Source of the DNA: Methanobacteriota archaeon
GTDB taxonomy: Archaea > Thermoplasmatota > E2 > DHVEG-1
Direction of reading: 5' to 3'
NCBI GenBank assembly: GCA_903877165.1
Contig: CAIRCU010000034.1
Coordinates: 1 to 64,000, forward strand
Length of the DNA: 64,000 nucleotides
The notes beneath the pieces are model-generated. The model searched no databases. It was not told the DNA's origin and saw nothing but the letters and a program-made list of their open reading frames with translations. A program made the translations under genes and the position numbers. Below, one piece after another: positions 25,765 through 35,506 of this stretch; within the stretch, counting starts at the first letter, position 1; every line of letters begins with the position of its first letter.

Positions 25765-26331
25765 TCATTTCTCAGGGATAATCGTCCGCTGCTCCGTCAC
25801 GATCATATCCAGGCTCACATCGTGGGGTTCCACCGCGATCGCCTTGACGACCTGCAGCTCAAACGCAAGCCCAACCTTCAACGCCTGATGCGGATAATGC
25901 AGGAGGCGGTCGTAGAAACCCATCCCGTGCCCGATGCGATGCCCGGCCTCGTCGAACGCGACCCCGGGGATAATGCAGAGGTCGCAGTCCTCAAACCTCG
26001 CTGGCATACGGTATTCCATTCGTGGCTCAGGGATTGTGTACGCCCCGGGGATGAGGTCATCCCAGCGGCGGAGGTACGAGAGCGACAGGGTTTTTTCGAC
26101 AGTGTTCGCGCAGGGGACGACGACCCGTTTACGCATCATGAGGCTTTCCTTGATCATCTCATGTGTGTTGACCTCGTTGTCGTACGACACATAGAACAGG
26201 ATGGTCTGCGCTCTGGTGAATCCTGGCAGCATGAAGAGCCGCTGCTTGATCGTCTCGCTTTTCACCTGAACTTCACGCGGCAGCATCGCTAGACGGCGCG
26301 CGACCGCATCGGAACGAATGTCTTCCTTCAT
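25765..26331 (-). CDS. 5-formyltetrahydrofolate cyclo-ligase family protein
   Basis: A 188-residue ATP-dependent enzyme converting 5-formyltetrahydrofolate to methenyltetrahydrofolate. The diagnostic C-terminal motif GVAFDEAGHRIGHGMGFYDRLL is clear, with the usual DLCIIPG just before it and an ILFYVSYDNEVNTHEMI block near the N-terminus. The stop lies seven bases from the convergent purP stop. Its ATG overlaps the upstream methyltransferase stop by four bases. The pairing with purP is suggestive because both deal with formyl groups, but archaeal folate or methanopterin use is not known here. Confidence 0.88.
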   Translation of the reverse strand: MKEDIRSDAVARRLAMLPREVQVKSETIKQRLFMLPGFTRAQTILFYVSYDNEVNTHEMIKESLMMRKRVVVPCANTVEKTLSLSYLRRWDDLIPGAYTIPEPRMEYRMPARFEDCDLCIIPGVAFDEAGHRIGHGMGFYDRLLHYPHQALKVGLAFELQVVKAIAVEPHDVSLDMIVTEQRTIIPEK

Positions 26332-26939
26332 GTCTCCTTCCTCCTGAAGAGTATTGCGGATTTTGCATTCGGATATTTAAGGATTGAGTCGATGGCGAAG
26401 ACGGAGGAGAACTCGTCCGTTTTCAACATGGCTTCGACATCGTCATGGTTGCTTCTGCACAGGATACGGGCGGAGAGTTTCATAGTCGTCGCGAGGTGCC
26501 GTAGCACTCTATCGAGCGGCCAGACGTTGATGGCGATGAAGATCGCATCGAAATCATTGACAGGGAAGTACCCTCCATCCCCGTACTGGATGGTGATGGT
26601 TTCCGTCAGGTTCTTGTGTTTGATGAAGCCTTGCGCGATTCGTACCGCGATTTTGTTGTTGTCGATGCCGACGACGTGGACCGGAGCGGTCTGGGCGATG
26701 AGGAGAGATGCGGTCGGCAGCGACCCGCAGCCGAGATGCAGGATCTTTTCTCCCGGGATAGGATGCAGGGCGGCGATTTCCTTTGAGAAGACAGGCCTAC
26801 GCCAGGTCATCAGGAGGCGTTCGAAGTAGGAGGACCGTGTGGCGAGAATCTCCAGCAGCGTGTAGGTATAGCAGGAAATGACCCTCCTGGTTTTATCCAG
26901 GGGCCGGGCGGTGGTGGTCTGCCGTTTGTCTCGTGGCAT
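26328..26939 (-). CDS. SAM-dependent methyltransferase-like protein (nicotianamine synthase-like possible)
   Basis: A 203-residue Rossmann-fold protein from the ATG at 26939; an alternative start lies at 26957. The nucleotide-binding segment is KILHLGCGSLPTASLLIA followed by HVVGIDNNKIAVRIAQ. A later DFDAIFIAINVWPLDRVLRHL section resembles nicotianamine-synthase-like and related methyltransferases. The TATA-like TTTTTATA at 26977-26984 on this strand puts the transcription start near the chosen ATG. It overlaps the folate cyclo-ligase gene by four bases. Substrate unknown. Confidence 0.7.
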   Translation of the reverse strand: MPRDKRQTTTARPLDKTRRVISCYTYTLLEILATRSSYFERLLMTWRRPVFSKEIAALHPIPGEKILHLGCGSLPTASLLIAQTAPVHVVGIDNNKIAVRIAQGFIKHKNLTETITIQYGDGGYFPVNDFDAIFIAINVWPLDRVLRHLATTMKLSARILCRSNHDDVEAMLKTDEFSSVFAIDSILKYPNAKSAILFRRKET

Positions 26940-27040
26940 GACGCTCCTGTATTCCATATCTGATATCGTCTGGTTCTATAAAAACTCCGTCGACAAGGGT
27001 CGTACCAGGGTATGAAAAAAATCCTTGAATATATAAAAAA

Positions 27041-27048
27041 TTTAATAA
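27041..27048 (+). promoter_or_regulatory. TATA-like box before the ATG-TGA small gene
   Basis: TTTAATAA within a very AT-rich stretch (27028-27056). Its position about 20-28 bases before base 27068 would place the transcription start near the ATG there, as for other leaderless genes in this window. A second TATA-like AT run at about 27030-27037 is also possible. Confidence 0.4.
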
Positions 27049-27067
27049 ATAAATACCGGATTCTTTT

Positions 27068-27310
27068 ATGTGAAATAGTGGGGGAATTTCTATCGACAGC
27101 GAGGAGTTAACGTTCGAGGATGGTATCGCCCTCTGTAAGCATATCTTCCAGTGCGCGATCCATAAGACGTTGCATGGCGTGCCTGAGGAGTGGTCAATCC
27201 TCTACAAAACCCATCAGGTGCTCAACGAACTGGGGTACGTCACCGATTTAGAGGAACTACAGGCCGTGCTCTTCAAACTCAACCTGGACAACGTCTACAC
27301 GAAAGTCTGA
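27068..27310 (+). pseudogene. Small coding frame with in-frame TGA directly after ATG, or a gene with a non-standard start
   Basis: An open frame of about 78 codons runs from just after 27073 to the TGA at 27308-27310. It encodes a convincing soluble helical protein (EELTFEDGIALCKHIF, HGVPEEWSILYKTHQVLNEL, LEELQAVLFKLNLDNVYTKV) with coding-like G/C third positions. No ATG, GTG or TTG occurs in frame before about residue 30, except an ATG at 27068-27070 that is followed at once by TGA (27071-27073). Possible readings are an ATT/ATC start at 27086 or 27092 with the GGGGG run at 27080-27084 as ribosome site, a sequencing error, a decayed gene, or recoding. I do not recognise the family. Confidence 0.6.
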
Positions 27311-27441
27311 CCTGAACTCTGCAAGGATCTGCGGTGGACGGCGCCTCTCTTGGGTTTTCCATAGACGATATTGTGTCTTCCATTTTTTTATAGTCTAGAC
27401 TGAATGTAAGAAAAAAAGAAAAGAGGGGGGGGGATGATCGG

Positions 27442-28416
27442 TTATTTCAATCCCACGATGAAGAAGAAGATCACCGTCGCGATCTTCGATATCTCGATGG
27501 TCTTCACGTTGGCCCCGCCGACCTGTATGGTGATCGTGACCGCGCCTAACCCGAAGACTGAACCTAGCTTGATGGCGGTGGAGTTCCCAGGGGCGAGGTC
27601 GGCCATGGTCCCGTTGGTATGAACGTTGATCAGTCCAAAGATGCCGCCGACAATCGTGATATTCCACCAGAGGTCCTGTGCGGTGACGTTCCCAGCGTTG
27701 GTGATGGTCAGCCCGTGCATGTTGACAGTGCATGTCAGGCTCGCCTCAGGCAGCCCATAGGTGCGGAAGCATGTATCCCAGGTCCCGTCTCCTATGGGTC
27801 GCGGCTGGGTCTGTGGCGATACTCCCTGCAGGTTTGGTTCGGACTCGGGGGTCGAGTTCCAGTTTATCCCATCGAGGGAGTACCAGGCGCATCCGTTCGG
27901 GTACGAGTCAGAGTCGTTGTTTGCGCACCAGCCGTACCAGTTGTTGGTGACGTTCTCAGTCGTGCAGACGATATAATAGGTTGTGCCTGGGACGACCCAG
28001 GAGTCCGGCAGATTGAACTCGACCCACGAGAAGTTGCTGGTCGGGATCTGCGCAGCAGGAACAACAATCTGGGCGAGGTTGCTGCCACTGAGCACCTGCC
28101 GGATTGCGACGGTCAGCGGGAGTGTCGTTGATGCGTTTTTCGCCAGCTCCAGCTGCACGCGGGTCAACAGTGCCTTGGTCGGTATGAAGGATTGGGCGAC
28201 CTGGATGTTATAGGGCAGCTCCACAATCGGCAAATGCCCGATAGGGATAAAACTGTTCGGGGTCATGACTTCTTGTTTCTGGTCCAGCTGATCCGTATAT
28301 ACTGGTGAGACAGTCGCCTTGGGCGTGGTCGAGGATAAAACGGCGTGAGCTTGCAGCGGGACGCTACAGAGTCCGACTACGAGCATACTTACAACTAACA
28401 ACGATATCGTTTTCAT
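27442..28416 (-). CDS. Secreted surface protein with C-terminal module shared with the C25 protease
   Basis: A 324-residue protein with a signal peptide (residues 1-25). Residues about 70-215 form a beta-rich domain with VAQSFIPTKALLTRVQL, VEFNLPDSWVVPGTTYYIVC and a WYGWCANNDSDSYPNGCAWYS cysteine pair; it looks like a jelly-roll binding domain of secreted archaeal proteins. Residues about 228-324 match the last about 95 residues of the protease at 9744-12344 (TITNxG, WxI, TxGT, FGxxxITxxVG, then a phenylalanine-rich hydrophobic end and a basic last residue). I infer a surface-attachment or secretion role for that module. Specific function unknown. Confidence 0.7.
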   Translation of the reverse strand: MKTISLLVVSMLVVGLCSVPLQAHAVLSSTTPKATVSPVYTDQLDQKQEVMTPNSFIPIGHLPIVELPYNIQVAQSFIPTKALLTRVQLELAKNASTTLPLTVAIRQVLSGSNLAQIVVPAAQIPTSNFSWVEFNLPDSWVVPGTTYYIVCTTENVTNNWYGWCANNDSDSYPNGCAWYSLDGINWNSTPESEPNLQGVSPQTQPRPIGDGTWDTCFRTYGLPEASLTCTVNMHGLTITNAGNVTAQDLWWNITIVGGIFGLINVHTNGTMADLAPGNSTAIKLGSVFGLGAVTITIQVGGANVKTIEISKIATVIFFFIVGLK

Positions 28417-28557
28417 AGAACCTTCCTCCGCGCCTCCTATTCACGACATCATTCTTAAAGGTTCCGACGACCACAATTCATGCACGACGATAAAAAATAT
28501 TTCATAAATACTCGGGGGCACCTCGACTGGCCGCCACCCTCGATTCCCCGCGGTAGC

Positions 28558-28565
28558 TTTAAATA
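28558..28565 (+). promoter_or_regulatory. TATA box for the second C25 protease
   Basis: TTTAAATA about 36 bases before the ATG at 28601. A Shine-Dalgarno-like GGGGACC follows at 28591-28597, so this message probably has a short leader with a ribosome site. The 184-base gap also holds the divergent promoter of the gene at 27442-28416. Confidence 0.55.
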
Positions 28566-28600
28566 CTGAAACACCCATAGAAATTCCTAAGGGGACCTTT

Positions 28601-30520
28601 ATGAAGAAACTCCTACCTATAGTTGTTATAAGTGTCGTCGTCCTCAGTGGACTTGGAGCAAGCGGCTTACCTGCCGGGGGTAACAACCTGGCAGCAGCTC
28701 TGAAACAACCTGTGACCACCACCGCCACCCTGCGATTCACCGACCCTATTCTCATTGAAAAAGATAGTGGGGATTATCTCGTAGCGATCGCGGGCGCCAC
28801 CTCGATGCTCTCCGACCGCAACAAACCCGAGCTGCCACTCGCCATGAGCACCGTGCAGATTCCCTATGGATCGCGCAACATCCAGGTCACCTGCACCCCG
28901 ACCGAGGTCCGCAGCATGTCCCTCGACAAGGACATCGCTCCGACCCAGATCGTCCGCGTCGACCAGACGCCCTCCACGCCGGTCAAGGACCCCGAGGTCT
29001 ACGGCAGCAGCAGCCTCTATCCCTCGGCATGGTACTCCACGAACCTTGGCGCGGGACGCAACGAACACATGATCGAAGTCGTGTTCGTCTCCGTCGCCTG
29101 CTACCCGGTGCGCTACGCACCCGCGGCACACCATCTCGACTATGCCACCGGCTTTGACATCACGATCACCTACGAGCCTCCGCAGAGCACGCCGAAAAAG
29201 ACCGCAGACACCTACAACATGGTCATCATCGGTCCTGAGAAATTCAACGCAACCCTGCGGCCGCTCGTCACCCATAAGAACAGCATGGGCGTGAAGACCT
29301 TCTTCAAGAGCGTCGAGTCGATCGAAAGCCAGTACAACGGCACCGACCCCCCCGAGCAACTGAAGCTCTTCATCAAGGACGCGTACGACACCTACAACAT
29401 CAGCTACGTCTTGCTGGCGGGCGGGCTGAAATCCTATATCAACGACAAAGACAAGGACGCTATCAGCTATGGGTCCAAGGCCTGGTGGGTCCCGGTCCGC
29501 TACGTCTCCATTCCGGAGGAATCTGGCGAAGGCGGCTGCATCTGCGACCTATACTACGGATGCCTCTACAACGCGACAGGAGCCTTTGACAGCTGGGACT
29601 CCAACCATGACGGGGTCTATGCGGCCTGGGGTCTGTCTGGCTACCCGATCGACCACTTCGACCTCTACCCTGAAGTCTTCTATGGCAGGCTCGCAGCTAC
29701 GACCAAGATGGAGATGAAAAACGTTGTCAACAAAATCATCAAGTACGAGACCTCGTCTCCCAAGTCTCAATCTTGGTTCAACAACGTGATTGGTGTCGCT
29801 GGGAAAACCTTCACCTACTACCAGGGGAAGCCTGATGGAGAATGGCTCACCGACCAGGCGATCGAGAACCTCAGCCTCGTCATGCCGAACATCAACCCCA
29901 TCCGCTGCTACTCCACGAACAGGGACACCGGCGGGCTGACCCCAACACCGAAAGATATCATCAAGGAGATGTCTCTAGGCGCCAGCTTCGTGGACTTCGA
30001 AGGCCACGGCAACCCGATGAGCTGGAACTGCGTTTGGTTCGACGGCAACTATCCCCATAACTGGACCGGCGGCATCCACCTCTACCAGTTCTGGCAGATT
30101 AAGAATGGCGACAAACTACCTATGGTCATCGTCGGCGGCTGCCACAACGGCATGTTCAACGTCTCCCTCATCCCGACCCTCAAGGACACCAGCGGTGCAT
30201 CGTACTACACGTACGGCATCCCCATCCCCTGCTGCTTCAGCTGGGGCCTCATCTCCAAATCAAATGGCGGTGCGATCGGCTCAACCGGCTGCACCGGGTA
30301 CGGCCTCGGTGGTGAAAACGACCCCAACACACTGAGTGCGGCCCTCGAGAACAACTTCTTCTACGTAATCGGACATAACAATGCGACAACCCTGGGCCAG
30401 GCGATTGGTGGGGCCGTCCGCAAGTACATCAACGAGAACTCAATCGGGAAGGATGACGCATACGTCATCACGGACTGGCAGTTCTTCGGCGACCCAAGTC
30501 TGTTAATCGGTGGGTACTAA
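28601..30520 (+). CDS. Secreted C25-family (gingipain-type) cysteine protease
   Basis: A 639-residue secreted protease, second of this family in the window. A signal peptide (residues about 1-22) is followed by a beta-rich propeptide with PELPLAMSTVQIPYG, typical of the C25 N-terminal domain. The catalytic domain includes YNMVIIGPEKFNATLRPLV, the YVLLAGG segment, DLYPEVFYGRLAA, His469 in FEGHGNPMSW and Cys514 in MVIVGGCHNGMF. The end (VITDWQFFGDPSLLIGGY) is the usual close of the caspase-like fold, and no anchor follows, so it is probably released. Base composition is GC-rich like the housekeeping genes, unlike the other C25 gene. Confidence 0.9.
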   Translation: MKKLLPIVVISVVVLSGLGASGLPAGGNNLAAALKQPVTTTATLRFTDPILIEKDSGDYLVAIAGATSMLSDRNKPELPLAMSTVQIPYGSRNIQVTCTPTEVRSMSLDKDIAPTQIVRVDQTPSTPVKDPEVYGSSSLYPSAWYSTNLGAGRNEHMIEVVFVSVACYPVRYAPAAHHLDYATGFDITITYEPPQSTPKKTADTYNMVIIGPEKFNATLRPLVTHKNSMGVKTFFKSVESIESQYNGTDPPEQLKLFIKDAYDTYNISYVLLAGGLKSYINDKDKDAISYGSKAWWVPVRYVSIPEESGEGGCICDLYYGCLYNATGAFDSWDSNHDGVYAAWGLSGYPIDHFDLYPEVFYGRLAATTKMEMKNVVNKIIKYETSSPKSQSWFNNVIGVAGKTFTYYQGKPDGEWLTDQAIENLSLVMPNINPIRCYSTNRDTGGLTPTPKDIIKEMSLGASFVDFEGHGNPMSWNCVWFDGNYPHNWTGGIHLYQFWQIKNGDKLPMVIVGGCHNGMFNVSLIPTLKDTSGASYYTYGIPIPCCFSWGLISKSNGGAIGSTGCTGYGLGGENDPNTLSAALENNFFYVIGHNNATTLGQAIGGAVRKYINENSIGKDDAYVITDWQFFGDPSLLIGGY

Positions 30521-30530
30521 ACCCCACCTA

Positions 30531-30555
30531 TTTTCTTCTTTTTCTCTTTCTTGTC
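30531..30555 (+). terminator. T-rich terminator after the C25 protease
   Basis: A run of T-rich, C-interrupted sequence starts about ten bases after the protease stop, in the 84-base gap before the convergent GAPDH gene. It could serve as a terminator for the plus strand. Confidence 0.5.
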
Positions 30556-30604
30556 TTCACTCGCTTACTAGAAAAAATGTTAAAAATGGAAAAAAGGAAA
30601 TGTG

Positions 30605-31672
30605 TTAGACTTCTTGCATCAGGAAGGGGCCGAGGCACTGCAGGCTCTCCTCGTAGGAATCCGGGAAGAGGAATCGCTCGGTCGCCGCGATGCTGCTGAG
30701 TAAGGCGTTACCGTCCTGCGGGGTGAAACAGAACCCGATGGCCTCCGTGTCGTTGACGACGTGGATCGTGGGGATGACCACCACCGTCTGGTCCAAGATG
30801 CGTCCGTAGTGCCCATGATCACGGCCAAACGAGAACACGAGATTGGAGGATTTCTTATACGTAACCGCGACTCGCGGGTTGTCCGTGAACCGCTGTGCCA
30901 CCTCCTCCTTCGTGATCTTATGGTCCAGCTTCACATCGTACCAGATGCAGTGCATGTACTGCGTGTTGGTCTTCATCGAACTGGAGAACACATTCAAATC
31001 GATGCCGAGGGTCTTAAACAGATGGTAAACGTCCACCGCATGGTGCGTGCCCATGGCCGCATCCTTATGCACGTCGACCTCAGGCGAGGGGATGAAACTT
31101 TTCACCTGGCTGATGTCGTTGGCGCGGCGGATACAGAGGAACCGGCCCTCCTTCATATGGTTCTTCTTCTTCTCGATGCCCAGGGTGTTGATGATAACCG
31201 CGATGTTATGGGTGTTGCAGCTCACCACGTGGATGAACTGGTCTTTGGGCGTGATCGCATCGTCGTTGATGCCGACCGCGAACATCTTGCCGAACCCGAA
31301 CTCCGAGCCCTGCGCGATAAACCCCTTGATCTTGTTCGCGTACTTCAGATAATATTTCTCCTTGTTCTGCAGACCGGTGCCTTTCGGGGTGCAGTCGATG
31401 ACGACGCTGGCGCGCTTGATCGCCTCCTCTGCGTCGAACATCGGCTCGATGCCCAGGGTCTGGAACTCCTTGAGTTTCTCCTGGTTCACCGCCACGTTCG
31501 CCCCGCGGTTCAACAGGCCCTTAATCTTCGGGCGATCCTCCAGGGTGGGGCTGTGTTTGTAGAAGGTCACTTCATCGATGCCGAGGTCGTCTCTTGCGTC
31601 ACAAAGCAGGCCGATGAGCGGCTCGCCGATGGTTCCTGTGCCTACCACGTGGACAATATTGCCAGAGCTCAT
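30605..31672 (-). CDS. gap: Glyceraldehyde-3-phosphate dehydrogenase, archaeal type II, divergent
   Basis: A 355-residue protein from the ATG at 31672, with a GGGGA ribosome site a few bases upstream and a TATA-like box at about 31702-31709. The N-terminal GTGTIGEPL loop binds NAD(P). The catalytic Cys152 lies in VVSCNTHN, and SPEVDVHKDAAMGTHHAVD and KTNTQYMHCIWYDVKL blocks fit the archaeal enzyme. The N-terminus departs from the common form (VHVVGTGTIG instead of VNGYGTIG), and insertions are visible, so the assignment is to the superfamily member with the same catalytic motif rather than a close match. It would act in glycolysis or gluconeogenesis. Confidence 0.78.
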   Translation of the reverse strand: MSSGNIVHVVGTGTIGEPLIGLLCDARDDLGIDEVTFYKHSPTLEDRPKIKGLLNRGANVAVNQEKLKEFQTLGIEPMFDAEEAIKRASVVIDCTPKGTGLQNKEKYYLKYANKIKGFIAQGSEFGFGKMFAVGINDDAITPKDQFIHVVSCNTHNIAVIINTLGIEKKKNHMKEGRFLCIRRANDISQVKSFIPSPEVDVHKDAAMGTHHAVDVYHLFKTLGIDLNVFSSSMKTNTQYMHCIWYDVKLDHKITKEEVAQRFTDNPRVAVTYKKSSNLVFSFGRDHGHYGRILDQTVVVIPTIHVVNDTEAIGFCFTPQDGNALLSSIAATERFLFPDSYEESLQCLGPFLMQEV

Positions 31673-31785
31673 TTTCTCCCCAAGCAGGGGTAATGGCTGC
31701 CGCAATATAATAGTTCCTGTTTTACCCTGAAAAACACGGTAATGGCGATAGCCTTATCTTACTAGAGTCCATACGAGTCCAGAAT

Positions 31786-32433
31786 ATGGAGATTCATCCT
31801 ATTTTCGGCAGAGATTACGACTCAAACATCTACATTATCCCCGGCAGGGTCCCTACCGTGATTGATACAGGGACCGGGTTTCACAGCCGCGAGGTCCTCC
31901 AAGCCGTTGAAAAGGTCGCCAACCCCGCACTGATCCAGCAGATCCTGCTGACCCATGAGCACTACGACCATATCGGCGGCACCCCGGATTTCCTCCAGGC
32001 ATCCCGGGAGAAGACACGGGTCGGCGCCCACCAGGACGTCGTCTCCAAATTGAAGGCGGGTACCAGCTCGTTCGCCGAGATGCTCGGCGGCCACATGCCC
32101 TCCCTGGACGTCACCCTCCCGCTCCACGAAGGGACTACGGTGACCATCGGGGATGACGCCTTCACCGTCCTGTCCACCCCAGGACACAGCCCTGGCAGCC
32201 TCTGCCTCTACAGCTCGGATGCGAAGGTACTGTTCAGCGGCGACACCGTGTTCGCGAACGGTGGCTACGGTCGGTACGACTTCCCCGGCGGCAGCTACAC
32301 CTACCTCCTCGCCTCTGTGCAACGGCTGGCAGCCTTAGACGTCAAGGCGCTCTACAGCGGCCATGGCCCGGCCGTGACCCACGATGCAGCCGACCACATC
32401 CGCCAGGCGCTGGCGAACATGCAGTACGGGTGA
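31786..32433 (+). CDS. Metallo-beta-lactamase-fold hydrolase (glyoxalase II-like)
   Basis: A 215-residue protein with the metal-binding THEHYDHIGG motif, then the LSTPGHSPGSLCLYSSDAKVLFSGDTVF block and a GHGPAVTH histidine near the C-terminus. These provide the ligands for two metal ions. This size and layout match stand-alone hydroxyacylglutathione-hydrolase-like enzymes, whose substrates vary. The next gene starts eight bases after its stop and is probably cotranscribed. Confidence 0.88.
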   Translation: MEIHPIFGRDYDSNIYIIPGRVPTVIDTGTGFHSREVLQAVEKVANPALIQQILLTHEHYDHIGGTPDFLQASREKTRVGAHQDVVSKLKAGTSSFAEMLGGHMPSLDVTLPLHEGTTVTIGDDAFTVLSTPGHSPGSLCLYSSDAKVLFSGDTVFANGGYGRYDFPGGSYTYLLASVQRLAALDVKALYSGHGPAVTHDAADHIRQALANMQYG

Positions 32434-32440
32434 GGGCTCG

Positions 32441-32674
32441 TTGCCGGACCTCCGCACACTCCTCAACGAGATCAAATGGACCAAGGATTTCTCCAGAGTC
32501 AAAATCTGGTACCGCCACCGCGGCGCCCCGAACGACACCATGGTGCTCGCTGGCTCCGAGATCGTCAGCATCGGCCGCTCGTTTCTTGAGACGACATCCG
32601 CCTCCATCCCCTTCCACCGGATCCTGAAGATCATGTACGACGGAGAGGTGCTCTTCGACAGAGCTAGGCTTTAA
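32441..32674 (+). CDS. DUF504/UPF0248 protein (MJ1316-type RNA cyclic-end recognition domain), TTG start
   Basis: A 77-residue protein matching the DUF504 family: LRTLLNEIKWTKDF, KIWYRHRGAPNDTMVLAGSEI and IPFHRILKIMYDGEVLFDR are characteristic. Homologous domains have been proposed to recognise 2',3'-cyclic phosphate RNA ends. The start chosen is TTG at 32441, eight bases after the hydrolase stop; an ATG at 32384 lies inside the upstream gene. If the proposal is right, it would complement the RtcB ligase encoded at 36866, which joins such ends. The link is inferred. Confidence 0.82.
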   Translation: MPDLRTLLNEIKWTKDFSRVKIWYRHRGAPNDTMVLAGSEIVSIGRSFLETTSASIPFHRILKIMYDGEVLFDRARL

Positions 32675-32722
32675 AACATGTGATGCGTTGTCAGGCCGAA
32701 AAGACGAGGAGGCATCGTAGGT

Positions 32723-33987
32723 ATGGCTGACGAGAAATCATCCCTAGTGTCAGGGTTCTACAAGCTTTCCATTGACGACCGCCGCGCGTTCGTGAAACAC
32801 TTCGCCGCTCTCTCCGGTGAGGAATCCGCGTTGTTCACATCCGCCTTGGATCTACCGACCGCTGACCGCATGATCGAAAACGTGATTGGTACGTTCGAAC
32901 TGCCACTCGGTCTGGCCGTCAACTTCCGCATCAACAATAAGGACTATCTCATCCCGATGGCGACGGAGGAGTCCAGCGTCGTCGCCGCAGCAAGCAACGG
33001 CGCGAAAATGGCGCGCGTCCACGGCGGTTTTTCCACCAGTTCCACCCCACCGTTGATGACCGGGCAGATCCAGCTGCTGCAACTGCGTGATGCCGCCGGA
33101 GCCGCCCAGGAGATCATCTCCAGAAAACAAGATATCCTAAGACTAGCAAATGAGCAGGATAAAATCCTCACGGACCTTGGCGGAGGCGCCAAGGACCTCG
33201 AAGTCCGAATCCTAGATAGTCCCCTGGGGACGATGCTGGTCGTACACCTACTCGTCGACGTCCGGGACGCAATGGGTGCCAACGCCGTCAACACCATGTG
33301 CGAGGCGGTCGCCCCGGTGCTCGCGGAGCTAGCGGATGGTAAGGCCAGGCTGCGCATCTTGACGAACCTGGCGGACCGCAGGATCGTCACCGCGACCGCG
33401 ACCTTCGATACGAAGACCATCGGCGGCGACGCCGTTGTCGATGCGTTTCTTGAGTCGTATATGCTGGCTGCCATCGACCCTTACCGGGCTGCGACCCATA
33501 ACAAAGGCATCATGAACGGGATTGACGCCGTGATCATCGCTACGGGCAACGACTTCCGTGCCATTGAGGCTGGAGCCCATGCCTATGCGGCCCGCACCGG
33601 CTGCTACACCTCCCTCACCTCCTATGAACAGGATGAGGAGGGGAACCTTGTCGGGACGATTGAGCTGCCCATGGCGGTCGGCATCGTGGGCGGCGCCGCG
33701 AACATGCATCCGAAGGCCCGGCTCTGCCGCCGGATCCTTGGGATATCGTCTGCCGCGGAGCTTGGCGCGGTCGCTGGAAGCGTCGGCCTCGCGCAGAACT
33801 TCGCCGCGTTGCTTGCACTCTCTACGGTCGGGATTCAGAAGGGACATATGTCGCTGCATGCGAAGAACATTGCAGTCATGGCCGGTGCGCAGGGCGCTGA
33901 GATCGACCTGCTGGCGGACAAGCTTGTCGCAGAAGGAAAAATCAAGCTTGACCGGGCGAAGATCCTGTTAGAGGAGATACGTCGGCG

Positions 33988-33991
<4 letters not shown>
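32723..33991 (+). CDS. HMG-CoA reductase, class II
   Basis: A 422-residue enzyme of mevalonate metabolism. Class II features are ENVIGTFELPLGLAVNFRIN near residue 52, DVRDAMGANAVNTM and the C-terminal GIQKGHMSLHA histidine block; the active-site Glu, Asp and Lys regions are recognisable. In archaea the class II form is known from Archaeoglobales and Thermoplasmatales and is thought to be of bacterial origin, whereas most archaea use class I. It is needed for isoprenoid lipid synthesis. It is a single gene here, converging with pyrI, with which it overlaps by four bases. Confidence 0.93.
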
Positions 33992-35396
<1,405 letters not shown>

Positions 35397-35463
35397 CTAA
35401 CTTAAGAATGTTTTGGACTCGCGATACGAGGCGAAACCACCGGGTTTTCTCCTGGGCAAACCT

Positions 35464-35472
35464 ATTAATATA
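35464..35472 (+). promoter_or_regulatory. TATA box for the HhH/KRTG-domain gene
   Basis: ATTAATATA about 35 bases before the ATG at 35507. It supports that start over earlier in-frame ATGs, which lie upstream of the box. Confidence 0.5.
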
Positions 35473-35506
35473 CGACACAGGCTATACAGAAACGGTCTTG
35501 GATTGT

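Noticed and set aside
27068-27310. Selenocysteine or general UGA recoding
   Set aside because: No selenocysteine insertion structure is evident and TGA ends many genes here as a normal stop, so recoding is only one weak explanation for the ATG-TGA gene.
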